From Furcasterigmium furcatum (lineage: Eukaryota; Ascomycota; Sordariomycetes; Glomerellales; Plectosphaerellaceae), in assembly GCA_001599815.1 (NCBI GenBank), contig BCIA01000003.1, forward strand, positions 1,426,001 to 1,490,000: 64,000 nucleotides of DNA. Direction: 5' to 3'. The position numbers and the translations under genes are program-made. Shown here one piece after another: positions 11,478 to 21,704 of the stretch (positions within the stretch are counted from its first letter, which is position 1; each line of letters opens with the position of its first letter). The notes under the pieces were generated by a model. The model was not told the DNA's origin and searched no databases. It saw only the letters and a program-made list of their open reading frames with translations.

Positions 11478-14400
11478 ATGGCCGGCCTCTTCCAAATCGG
11501 AGACTTCGTCAACTTTGGTCGACTGGCATGGCAAGTCTACCAGTATGGCTGGCGAGAGGAACATAATGCGGGTAAGCATCTTCTTGTGCCTTACACCTCA
11601 CCCCTGATCCTCAAGAAGTGCTGGCCCTCAACTCCGGCGGAATCCCCTGTCGATCCCTTCCTTCGCTGCCTCTCCTGGCAGACCCCTCGTCATGATCCTG
11701 GAGCCTCGCGTCGCCACTTCATGGGGATGATCACACATGCCCGTGGCTCACAGAGAAGACACATACACTGACTGGCGTACAGCAAAACAATATCTCGAGT
11801 TTGGAAGGGATGTGAGAGGCCTGGCCCAGAGTCTCGACATTCTCGAGCGGGTGGTCGTGCAGGCGCAGCAGTCCCTGGTTCAGCAAGGACTTTACAATGT
11901 GCCCCTTCGCTGGGACAGGCTCTCACTCATCGAGATCATCGGCGACTACGAGAAGACACTACAAGAATGCCGTTTCCTGATCGAGGACAACTACCGATAT
12001 CGGGTCTCTGCTGGCCCGATCAGGAACCTCGAATGGAATGCGCTCGTTCAGCCAAATGCAGACCGTCTGAGGACGAGGCTACTTCTGCACAACTCGAAAA
12101 TACAGCTCGTGCTGAAACCGTTTGAAATGTCAGTCTTCTCTCAAGTATCCCGTTGCTGGATCTCTACTAACAAACCACAGTGATCTCCTCAGTCGAATCC
12201 GTCAAGATATAAACCGCGTGCGCCAGGATATTCACAGAGTCCACCATGACCTCGCCCAGAGAATCGAGGCAGTTCACCTTGACGTCCTCCGCTTGATCGG
12301 GGTGATGGTGCCCGACCTTGAACATGCTCTTGCGCAACAAGAAGAACTCAGCCTTCACTTCTTGGATATCCCGCCTCGAATCGCCGATGCCTTTAGCCGC
12401 GCCGCATTCCATAACCGCCCGGATTTCGATGCTGAACTGGGCCTGGAAGAGATGGCAGACGCCTTCGTCTTGCATTTCCGTAACTCTACTAGGGATTTCC
12501 AGTCTGGCCTCGTTGTCGAATCCAGGATTCCCCCGCTTGGCCAATACGTCAACCTACTCAAATGTATTTGGCTGATGCAGAGGATCCGAGGTTCCTCAAA
12601 GCTCGAGGAAGCCTATGCGGGATCGCACTGGCCTTCATACATCACGCAGCTGGAAACTGTAAGTATTACTTAGGCTATCGTAATTGTCTACATGCTAACA
12701 CCAGCGCAGGACTTGTCGCTTCAGTGCGAGCGTTTCCACCCCAAACAGGAGCTCATCGGCCCTGACCTCCTTGGTCTGACTCCGCACATGCTCTCGATAT
12801 GGCCTGAAACACAAGCACTCCCGCTGGTCGATGTCGTGACGCAAGAGGAGCTCATGGAAGAGGTGTTAGAAGTGTATGTGTCCACGGAACAATCTGGCTT
12901 TTCCCTTCTGACTTCCTCCCTATCAGCTCCCTGAACGGCGGAACAGGAAACGTCAAACGGCGGCTCCAGATGCTCCGGCGCACTGGTCAAGACAGCAAGA
13001 GGTTTCGAGTCAACATCTCTGGATCAGAAACGGATGTCACCGGCAAGGTACGCCGGCATGGTATGTTCACGCTCTCCTGTGTCATCTATTCGCCCATCAT
13101 GCTGACGGACGCAGTTGAAACTATCGACTTCGACTTGACGTCTGCGTTGGTGAACCCCCTTTACGCCCTTCCATCGAACTTTGGAGGTTTGGACATCATC
13201 CTCCGCAAGGACGAACGAATTGCTCGACTGGCTTTTCAAAAGCTCAAGGATGTGCTCAAGTTCCAGCATGCAGTGACGGGCTTCGAGCCAAAGTCTTCCT
13301 ATACACAGTAGGTGGCTAAGGTACCCTGAAGAAGAGGAATATCCATCTAATCGCCCGCTAGGTATAATGCCGCCGTTACCTTCATTCTTGATGGACAAAA
13401 GGAGGCACTCATCGAGAGGGCTTGCGTACAGCTCTGGGTTCCAAAACAACGGGAGGGTAAAGTAATGACGAGCCGAGATGCAGCTCCAGAGGCGCCGCCG
13501 GCGCCGGTCTCTCCATTCGTTCAATCTCCCGCTGTCGATTCCGGGGCGTTCGAAATGTTTGCCTCGCCAACCGCCTACTCCAGTAGCCCCTTTTTCGATC
13601 CTTTCACCCAACAGAGACCTTTCGACGGCAATTCATTTGCTCAGCCTGGCCGGGTTCCAAGGAGCGATACCATGACATCGTTTGGTTCCTTGCCTGGGCA
13701 GTGGTCCATGGGTGGTCCTCAGCCCGGGCAGAGTATCCCCCGAAGGCCAGTCAACTCATTCTCCACCTCGCCCGGCCGACAGCCCAGCCGCCAGGCAACT
13801 GTCGATGCGATGCCGATCCCAGGAAGCCCGCAGTCTCGCAACGTTTACTCTCCAATGCGATCAAGCTCCCATCAGCTGTCACCTCCAGTCGAGACGCGGA
13901 CGAGAGACTCGAGTGTGTCAACGTCGCACAGCCGCACGTTCAGCATTTCGAGTGATATTTCCCACGCTCTTTCGAACACAAGCTCAAGTGGGAGTGACGC
14001 TCCTACAGTTACCGTCACTACTGGAGGCAACACAACCGGCACGCTGCACCTGCCTCCCACCAGACCTATGCTTGTGCTGTTTACTCAGGATCCGAGGACC
14101 AACAGGCTGGCACTCGTCGCGTTCCCTCTAGACGAAGAGACAGCTGTCAATCCGGGCCTGTGCTTCTGCAGCCGCTCTGGCCGCGACGGAGCTTCTTGCC
14201 GTATAGCCAGCTTGCAAAGGCGCGGTGGCAAGACGGAAATGGAGGCACGTCGCTTCGACAGCTCCGCCGGCGAGGCCGACTGGAACATCGCGAAGCTGGC
14301 TCGTGGCTGGCGCGACCCCAAGACGGGAAACAACGGGACATGGAAGGGCGTGACGAGGATCAGCATCGAGTTCCCAGACGCCCAGGCGAGGGCCAAGTTC

Positions 14401-14601
14401 GCCGGTACTCCCAATCTCTGCGGTTGCAAGATCCGGCTGGAATCGGACCTCAAGGCGTGCATTGAGAAGAACCATCGGGGCCTGATTGGCGAGGTTCAGG
14501 AGCGATTTCGAAGAGACGCAAACAAGTACCACAAGGCCAGAGCGCAGGCGCAGCATGTCGTCGTCAATGGTCTTCCACCAGGGATTGGTGGCATCTCATA
14601 A
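11478..14601 (+). CDS. Conserved-looking fungal protein of unknown function, seven exons
   Basis: Exons 11478-11571, 11783-12128, 12181-12658, 12710-12873, 12927-13060, 13115-13307 and 13362-14601 join without a frame break into 882 residues. Intron 1 is 211 nt; the others are 51-54 nt. Residues 1 to about 160 start MAGLFQIGDFVNFGRLAWQV and are helical (LEFGRDVRGLAQSLDILERV), resembling the N-terminal helical domains found on many uncharacterised Pezizomycotina proteins. A second helical stretch has a heptad-like LLSRIRQDINRVRQDIHRVH. The middle from about residue 500 to 690 is Ser/Pro-rich and disordered. The C-terminal ~200 residues are folded again (LVLFTQDPRTNRLALVAFPL, a CFCSRSGRDGASC cysteine patch, CGCKIRLESDLKAC). 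I do not recognise an enzyme motif. A role in signalling or scaffolding would be a guess. Confidence 0.8.
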
Positions 14602-15170
14602 TGGGTTCTAGAGGTTGGTCTGGTGTTTTGGCGCGGAGTATCTGTAGATGCTTGTATGATACCCAGTGAATTTGCCTTTAGGGGCGTTTAACATAGCTTG
14701 TCTGGATAGTACAATTCTTGTTGTAAAGTCAGTTGGTTGTGTCTGTGTGTACCTTGGTGACTTTGTCCATCGGATATGGAATTGTGCCCCGGGCGGACCT
14801 TTGATGAAGTTTGCCTTCTATGGATAGCCATTATCTGTTGGTAATGAATATTTAGGGTTTTCAATAGCCGGGTGAAATAGTCCTAGGATATGCCATAGTA
14901 CCTATTATAATGGACTCTGAGAAGGCGACTCTGGTGATTCACCTGTATCAACCTACCTGGTGAATCACTCGAGGTTCTAAAGAGCGTCAGACGCGTAGAT
15001 AACACCAAAAGCTCTATAACTTATATCCTTTCTATCCAGCTATCAAGACGAAACCTTCAATCCCATACTCACACTTCAAAACACCAACACGAGATTGCGG
15101 TCACTCGTGATCTTGACCAAGATCACCGGCTTCTCAATCCAGAATACGTTCAACCCAGAAGACGTTCACG
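14602..15170. other. Intergenic region upstream of the acetyltransferase gene
   Basis: 569 bp, AT-richer than the coding DNA. It holds the 3' flank of the 882-residue protein gene and the promoter of the next one. The only structured element I see is the inverted repeat at 14934-14968. A pyrimidine/TATA-like stretch (CTATAACTTATATCC) lies near 15012-15030. Confidence 0.5.
14934..14968. repeat. 10-bp perfect inverted repeat, itself built of near-palindromes
   Basis: GTGATTCACC (14934-14943) and GGTGAATCAC (14959-14968) are exact reverse complements separated by 15 bp, about 200 bp upstream of the acetyltransferase ATG. Each arm contains a TGAnTCA-like core similar to, but not identical with, bZIP (TGACTCA) sites. 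It could be a paired protein-binding site or a stem-loop in a transcript. Confidence 0.55.
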
Positions 15171-16016
15171 ATGATGGACCCTTACCAGATGGAGCAGTTG
15201 GAGAAGGAAGGCCACTACTTTGCAGCCGGAAACGACGAGTTCCGGGCCGCCAGGAAGGTCTGCTTGGACCGGCTGGCTATCTACAACGGCATCGCCAACA
15301 CCGCCACTCCCGAGGACCGGGCCAAGGCCTGGCTCGAGTACGTCCCGCTTCCCCTGCCCCTGAGTTAAGAACCGCCAACTAACACGATAACAGTCTCTGC
15401 CCCCAGGGCAAGGCCAAAATCCCCAAGGACGAAGCCGGCAACCTCATCCTCGTCACTGCCGAAGCAGCCTTCACAGATCCCAACGCCGTCCCCGCCGCTC
15501 CGCTCGTCAAGGCCCCGGTCATCATGGACTACGGCCTCCGGGTCCATATCGACCCCTCGGCGTTCATCAACACCGGCTGCATCATCCTCGACACGCCCGT
15601 TACTGACGTGCGTATCGGGGCGAACTGCAACTTCGGCCCGCGGGTATCCATCTACAGCGTCTCGCACCCGCTCCGTGCCGGGTCGGACGGAAAGCTCCAG
15701 AGCTCCGGCAAGCCCGTGATCATTGGTGATCGGGTCTGGATCTGTGGTGGCGCGACCATCCTGTGAGTGACCTGCCTGTCTGCCCCTTTCCCTTGCCGGA
15801 TCTCTTCTGCGAACGCCGGCTGACATGTTCACCAGGGGCGGTGTCACCATTGGCGACGGAGCGGTTGTTGCTGCCGGCTCTATAGTGACCAGGGACGTTG
15901 CTCCTATGACCGTTGTTGGGGGATGCCCTGCCAAATTCATGAAGATGGTCACCGAGGAGGACAAGTTTGATCGCCCTGTGGCTGCGCACACCCTCGACGA
16001 GGCTCTAAAGCTGTGA
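15171..16016 (+). CDS. Maltose/galactoside O-acetyltransferase-like hexapeptide enzyme
   Basis: Transfers acetyl from acetyl-CoA to a sugar or related hydroxyl; cytosolic. Exons 15171-15337, 15394-15762 and 15836-16016 (introns 56 and 73 nt) give 238 residues, a little longer than bacterial Maa/LacA (~185-205). The N-terminal Mac domain is visible as EKEGHYFAAGNDEFRAARKV. A left-handed beta-helix built of hexapeptide repeats follows (VTDVRIGANCNFGPRVSIYS; VTIGDGAVVAAGSIVTRDVA). The catalytic His lies in SVSHPL. The C-terminal PAKFMKMV matches the family. The first ATG (MMDPYQ) gives the normal Mac start. Its physiological acceptor in fungi is not known to me. The gene converges on the purine permease. 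Confidence 0.88.
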
Positions 16017-16223
16017 GCGGGGCGGGAGGTCTATGTTCAGGAGTGCGATGAAAGTAGATGCTGGACCGTCGGATCCTTCAACATACTTACTGAATACCGG
16101 TTGGCTTCTACAGAGTTCGGGGCTCTAAGAACCGAAAGGTAGTGCTTATAGCTGAATGACATTGCAACACCCGAGTACTCTCAAGCTCAAGAAATTGACA
16201 TAACCTCTCTTTTGATTGCAACA

Positions 16224-16245
16224 ATCGAGATGCCCTCTTTCTCAA
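16224..16245 (+). repeat. 22-bp word repeated at 50868-50889 (2 mismatches), copy 1
   Basis: Begins ATCGAGATGCCCTC and ends CTCAA; the copy at 50868 differs at two positions. The ~20 bp on the left also look alike after small gaps. It may be a relic of a dispersed element, or chance. Confidence 0.4.
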
Positions 16246-16263
16246 TTAGAGAGACTCTAAGGA

Positions 16264-16311
16264 CAACACATCTAGACGGCAACGCATCTAGATGACAACA
16301 CAGCTGGACGG
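16264..16311 (+). repeat. Three imperfect 16-bp tandem repeats
   Basis: Units are CAACACATCTAGACGG, CAACGCATCTAGATGA and CAACACAGCTGGACGG. The middle unit contains the palindrome CATCTAGATG. It lies in a convergent spacer. Confidence 0.75.
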
Positions 16312-16621
16312 GCAGCATGCTTGCTTAACAAACTGGCCATGCAGACTCACTAATAAGCAGCCGACTTGAACTCGTGCACAACCTTGTGATATGTCTATCA
16401 ACCTGCACCGCATCACTGTGATAATAATGGCCGGCTGCAATGCAAATTATGTGGCATGTGTATATTCGCTTCAAGGAACGCTTTTACGGCCGCAAGTCTG
16501 CCTCTCCCCCGGGCTTCTCATCCGCCCGACGAATGCACAACAAAGACTATAAGTATAGGGGATATCATTTCGAATAAAACCAAAAAGCTCGCTGCATCAT
16601 CAATCACCAATGCCTACGTCA

Positions 16622-18500
16622 TCAGGCCTTCTCTCCGCCCTTGATGACCGTCGTCTCGCCCACGGGCTGGATGTCCTCCGAGTCGTTGCCCCTGGCGCTC
16701 TCGCCGCCCTGGCTGCTCACGTCCTTGGCGGGCATGACGGGGCCGCCGGCCTGCTGGACGGCGGCGTCGTCCTCGCCCTCGATGTCCTCGAACTCCGCCG
16801 GCAGGACGAGGTTGAGGAACATGCAGAGGGCCGCGGTGACGGCGAAGCCGGTCTCCATGATGAGGGTGATGGCGTCGAGGAAGCCCTGGAGGGCCGTGTT
16901 GTCGCCGCTGTAGGTGAAGACGTTGCTGAAGTAGCCCGTGACGAGGATGCCGCCGTAGCCGAAGACGAGACCGGCCGTGAGGATGAAGCGGTTCCTGCGG
17001 TTGAAGGGGACGCCCTTTGTGATGATGGCCATGCCGCTGACGGCCACGGCGGAGAAGAGGAAGGTCGTCATGCCGCCCAGGACCGAGGGAGGGATAGCGA
17101 TGAGCGCAGCCGCGAACTTGGAGAAGAGGCCCATGATAATAAGGAAGAAGCAGCAGCAGTATCCAGCGGAGCGGTTAGCACAGCGGGTCAATGCGATGAC
17201 ACCATTATTCTGGGAGAACGTAGTCATCGGGGTGATAGTACACAGCGCGGCGAGGACGCCGTTGAGGCCATCAGCGAGGACGCCGCCCTGGATACGAGAC
17301 TCGTATAGACCGCCCTCGACCTCGATGCGGGAGACGTCGCAGGTGGCGGTGATATCGCCGATGGTTTCGGTGGCGCAGATGACATAAACTGCCATGAGGG
17401 GGAGCACCAGCGGGCCGTAGACGGTAAGCGGGAAGGTCTTGACCCAGACGAAGGAGACGGCGGGGGCGCTGTCGATGCCGGTGCGGTCGAAGTAGCCGGT
17501 GGCGGCGGCGATGATGCAGCCGACGAGGAGGCCGATGATGACCGAGGTGGACTTCATGATGGGGGAGCCGAAGCGCTCGCACAGCAGGATGGTGACGAAG
17601 ACGGAGAATCCGAGGCCGAGGTACTCCGCGGAGCCCCAGGGAAGGGCGTTGGGGGCGGCGATGTTCGGGCAGCGGGCGAAGAACTCCGAGGTAGGGCTGG
17701 AGCAGGGGCCGGAGCCGCCCATCCAGTTCTTGAAGCCGCTCTCGATGAGCTTGACACCGATGAGCATGACGGTGGGACCGGTGACGATTGGGGGGAAGAT
17801 CTTGAGCATGATCTTGGGCGGGATGAAGGAGATGGCGATGACGACCAGGGCGCAGCAGGCCGAGGTGCCGAGGATGGCGCCGTATCCTTCAGGGCAGGGC
17901 AGGTTGGTGCCGTCGGCGTCGCGGGGGCAATATCCGTTCTCGTACATCTGGCGGAGGGCGCCTTGGGCCACAGGGATGATGGAGAACGAGATGCCGACGA
18001 CGGAGAGCAGACCGGTTCCGATGTAGTAGCTGGAATTTGAGTGAGCAGGGGGTTCCAAGGAAGATCGATCCATGGGCTCTGACTTACGGTGACTTGTAGA
18101 TGTGGAAGCGGGTGATCTGAATCATGGACAGGGTGCCGGAGACGATGAGGGCAGTCGAGACGAGATACTGCTGCTCGGCGAGGGTCAGGTTGGCGCCAGC
18201 CGCGCCGCTCATGAGCATGGGCGGCGTGACAACGCCGGCAAGCATGGCAATGGCGTGCTGGAGACCCAGGAGGAGGGCCAGTAGGATGGGCATCTTGTCA
18301 TTGAGGCCGAAGAAGGGGGCGTTCTGGCGGACCCTCTTCATGAAGGGCAGGTTCGGGCGGAACAAGAAGGCATAGTCGTAGGTGCCGATGAGGCCGTCCT
18401 TGGTGAAGAACATCTTCTTGGCGCTTCGGAAGCGGTCACCCACGGTCTTCTTGGGAGTCGACCCGGGGACGATCTGGTTGGGGGCCTGATCCTCATCCAT
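16622..18500 (-). CDS. Xanthine/uric acid permease (NAT/NCS2 family, UapA/UapC-like)
   Basis: Proton-coupled purine uptake across the plasma membrane, feeding purine nitrogen catabolism. Exons 18088-18500 and 16622-18029 with a 58-nt intron give 606 residues; Aspergillus UapA is about 574. The TM1 QH motif is present (LQHAIAML; Q81, H82). The NAT signature is intact as QNNGVIALTRCANR, in the [Q/E/P]NxGxxxxTxxxNR form that binds oxidised purines. VYVICATETIGDITAT matches the TM8 region, including the functionally important Glu. The tail after the last helix is acidic and Ser-rich. Whether it is the UapA or UapC ortholog cannot be decided here. A cluster of GATA sites lies upstream (see 18851-18928). 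Confidence 0.93.
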
Positions 18501-20231
18501 TGCGTCTGTCTTCTGGGGTTGAAGGTCCGATGGACAGGTTGGACGTCGAGAAGATGTCGTTGAGAGAAGCTTAACTCAAGAGCCGTTGTCGGAGGCTTGG
18601 AATTTCGTAATGGAAATACCTGTCAGGGTGGGTGAGCCCGGGGTATATGTAGGGCTGGAAGCGAGGAGCGGGTGGCAGCCGAGATGAAGAGCAGAGCTCA
18701 CTGAGGCTGGCTTCTTCTTGTCTGGGGAGCCCAGGGAAGTGAATAAGAAGCTCGAGACCGGTGGCCGAGGATGTCCAGGTTTCTGGTCGGTCCAGAGTGA
18801 TGAACGAGTGACGATGCCCAGGGATTCTTATGCAAAATATCTTTCACACATTATCGGGTCAGCGAAGCTCTTAGGCCATGCCATCGAGCAATCAGCTGTC
18901 GTCGCTATCTGTGGGAACCAGAGATAAGCGGCGGCCGGCGCCCTGAATGGCTGCGAAAGATCCCAGTAGTGTGTGCCCGGGGCCCATCAAAGATCGCAAA
19001 GCGCCACTCGGCGTCCTTGGCGGCGACTCGCGACTGGCGCCGGGACGGAGATGGAGCGCGAGCTAGGTGCCGGGGGCTAGCTCGAGGCCTTGGGTAGGGG
19101 GGGTGTCCGGCGGGTGCCCGGTGAAGGCTGTCCGCTGGGACTGACTCTTGCGAGGGGGAGCGTCACGGCCGTGGCCGGCTCGAGCAACGTCTTGCTGTGC
19201 TGCTGTGCTGTATGACCTCGACGAGAGACTGTGAGAGTGAGAGATGCATATCCGAAGCCGCAACCAGGGATCATGGCCATCCTGTCCGTGCGGGAGCTTT
19301 CCGCATGCCTCCCGCCGTCACTCGGCCGGCCTGCATGAGACAGCCAGAACCTGTAGGAAGCTGCCGAAGCTTCGGCCACGGCGACCAGCGAAGGAGGGTG
19401 GGATGCACGAACTGAACCCAGCCGCAAATCCCTTCTCCTGCAGACTGTCCAGACATCGCGGCACCCAACGTGACGGACCCCGGCCCCTGGCCTGGCCCGA
19501 CAATGTCTTGGAACGGTGCCACGCGAGCTGAGGAATCCGTGATGCTGCTGATAAGTAACCACGCCCCAGGCCTCGCCAGAGATAAGACGTCCCCATGTGG
19601 CTTAAGCCTGCCGTCCCGCTGAGTGGTCCTCTGCTTCGTCCGGGGAAAGGCGCGGCACCGGCCAAGGCGTCCTCCATCTGCAGGCCTTCCCTCCCTGGGC
19701 CCCCAGGCGGCGGGCTCCGATCCCCCTACGTGCATACCACAGCGAGCCCGGCGTGGGGTGTCGAGGCGCGAGCTCGAGCGTGTCCGGAAGCGAGCGACGC
19801 GCCTGGTCGACGGGCGCAAGCAACACCGGAGGCTCAGCAGACGCTGCTGTTCTGCCCAAAAAAGTCGCCTCATCGTGGGCCGGCCTCGGCGACTGGGCGC
19901 GATGCAGATAACCCCGGGCCCTGTGATTGCATAATAACGTGCGTCAGATCTGGCCGCCGGGCTCGTCTTGATTTCCGCTTTGCGAGGAGATGTGATTTCC
20001 CCATATCCCATGTCTGCCGCCTGCAGATAGACTCCCCTTGGCCCGATGTCTGACTTCCGATCGGATGCCGGTCCTGCTGTGCAGTCGCATCGGGCTCTCC
20101 GAGACGTGACAGGCCGTATCAGCCAGCATTCCCGTGCATAGAGAGAAAGGAAAAAAAAAAAGAGTATTGATATACGGTGTCCGCCGCCGACACCAGGCTC
20201 TCTCCGGGCTGCCGGCCGCCGGAGAGGCCCT
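18501..20231. other. Intergenic region upstream of the purine permease
   Basis: 1.73 kb, mostly promoter of the permease plus the 3' flank of the reductase. It contains a GATA-site cluster (18851-18928), further isolated GATAAG sites near 19550 and 19580, and an A-rich tract near 20151-20164. Long open frames here lack gene-like codon usage, and one runs through the reductase's 3' end, so I call no gene. Confidence 0.5.
18851..18928. promoter_or_regulatory. Cluster of three HGATAR sites (AreA/NIT2-type), candidate nitrogen control
   Basis: TTATCG (18851-18856, reverse of CGATAA), CTATCT (18905-18910, reverse of AGATAG) and AGATAAG (18922-18928) lie 350-430 bp upstream of the purine permease ATG. 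Fungal purine permeases are known targets of the GATA factor AreA under nitrogen limitation. I found no intact TCGG-N6-CCGA site for the purine-specific factor UaY in the nearest 600 bp. Confidence 0.5.
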
Positions 20232-21498
20232 CTACAGATCAGCCCGCGCTTCCTCTCCCGCCCACGCCCGTCGTATGATCTCTCTGGTAGCCGCCCCGTC
20301 CACCGTCCGCGGGTTCCAATATGGCGTTTCGAGAGCAACATCAGTCACGCGATCGATATCGTCCTGCTCCATACCCAGCGCCCGGAGGCCCCTCGGTATC
20401 TCGAGCTGGCGGATGAGCTGATCCAGGGCGCGAACCACGCCGGCGGCGGTCTTGTCGATATCGTCCCCGAGCGCGTCGCCAAGCCTGTCTATCGTGTCAC
20501 CAGGCATGGCCGCCACGTTGTAAGCGAAGGAATGTGACAGGATGATGGAGTGCGTCTCGGCATGGGGGAGGTTCAGCGTCCCGCCGGCCGCGTGGGCGAG
20601 CTTGTGATGCAGGGCGATGCCGGTCGAGGCCACGACCATCCCGGCGAGGAAAGCCCCGTAGAGCACGGCTGATCGTGCCTCGACGGATCTCGGGTCCTTC
20701 GTGAGGACCGGAAGATACCTTGACAGCGCCCTGATCGACTCCAGTGCCTGCATGGTGCTGACGGGGTTGCGCTTCTCTGCGTACAACGCTTCCACTGCTC
20801 ACAGTTAGCTCTCCTCATCGAATAATACCACCAAGATGAGGGCGTGAATAAGTACGGGAATGTGCAAGGGCATTGATCCCGCTGGGGCAGCTGACTGCCA
20901 GAGGCAGGTCCATGGTCAGGTTGACATCGTAGATGACAACCGTCGGGAGGATCTTCGGGTCGGTGGTCGACTTCTTCTTTCCGTCCTTCACCTCCCCGAT
21001 AATAGGGGTCATCTCAGATCCGGAATAGGTAGTCGGTATGCATATGTGAGGCAATCCGGTCCGCAGGGCCAGCGACTTGCCCAGGCCGACAGCGCTGCCG
21101 CCTCCGACGGAGCAGAGAACGTCTCGGCCCTGCGTGCTGCTCAGCGCATCGTCGATGACATGGCTCGGGTTGTGGACTAGGGCTGTACTAAGCAGCTCGA
21201 TTTCGTTGATCGCTGATGCCTCTAGGTTTTCTTTGATATCCTGGGCCAGTGACTTTCGAGAAGGCGAGGATATGACCAACGGTTTAGTGAGGCCGCGCTT
21301 CTTCAGTTCCGCGGGGAGCTCGGCCACGGTTCCTGGCCCGAAGAGAACGTAGGGCGTCACTGCGCTGAAGCTGAACGGCTGAACGGACTGCATTTTGAGC
21401 TCGTAAAAACGGTGCTTGTCTGCTTCGGACTTTGTCGGCGCAGATGTTGATGTGGGTGAGTTGACTTCTCCGCATGTGGAGATTGAGGTGTTCGTCAT
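20232..21498 (-). CDS. Maleylacetate reductase (iron-type alcohol dehydrogenase family)
   Basis: Reduces maleylacetate to 3-oxoadipate with NAD(P)H, the last step of hydroxyquinol/resorcinol-type aromatic degradation; cytosolic. Exons 20856-21498 and 20232-20794 with a 61-nt intron (branch GCTAAC) give 401 residues. The nucleotide-binding GGGSAVGLGKSLALRT and the substrate-side IPTTYSGSEMTPIIG are visible. The metal/active-site segment GIALHHKLAHAAGG, then LPHAETHSIILSHSF, is typical of maleylacetate reductases. The junction gives AHSLEALYAEKRNP, as the family expects. The N-terminus is ~35 residues longer than bacterial forms. No intradiol dioxygenase or hydroxylase gene is nearby, so the pathway partners must be elsewhere. 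Confidence 0.88.
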
Positions 21499-21704
21499 AT
21501 GAACTCAAGATGTTCTAACCACAGCCGCGGCAGCCACCAAACCCCTGCACTTTGAGCACATGGAGGCGATATCATGACTGCAAGCATTTCTTGAACAGGA
21601 AATAACCTTTTCTTGACACAAAAACCAAACAGCCAGACCGTTCGAACCGAGGGTATCATTTGTGTAGGCGCAACTGGCTATGTATGTTTTATGCAGATGT
21701 TATG

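Larger units (their letters stand above)
16017..16621. other. Convergent intergenic region with small repeats
   Basis: 605 bp between two gene 3' ends. No gene. It carries a three-unit 16-bp imperfect tandem repeat (16264-16311) and a 22-bp word (16224-16245) that recurs with two changes at 50868-50889. Confidence 0.5.

Noticed and set aside
19271..20341. 356-codon open frame on the - strand upstream of the purine permease
   Set aside because: It overlaps the 3' end of the maleylacetate reductase in another frame, reads a poly-A tract as a Phe run, and has an Arg-rich random composition.
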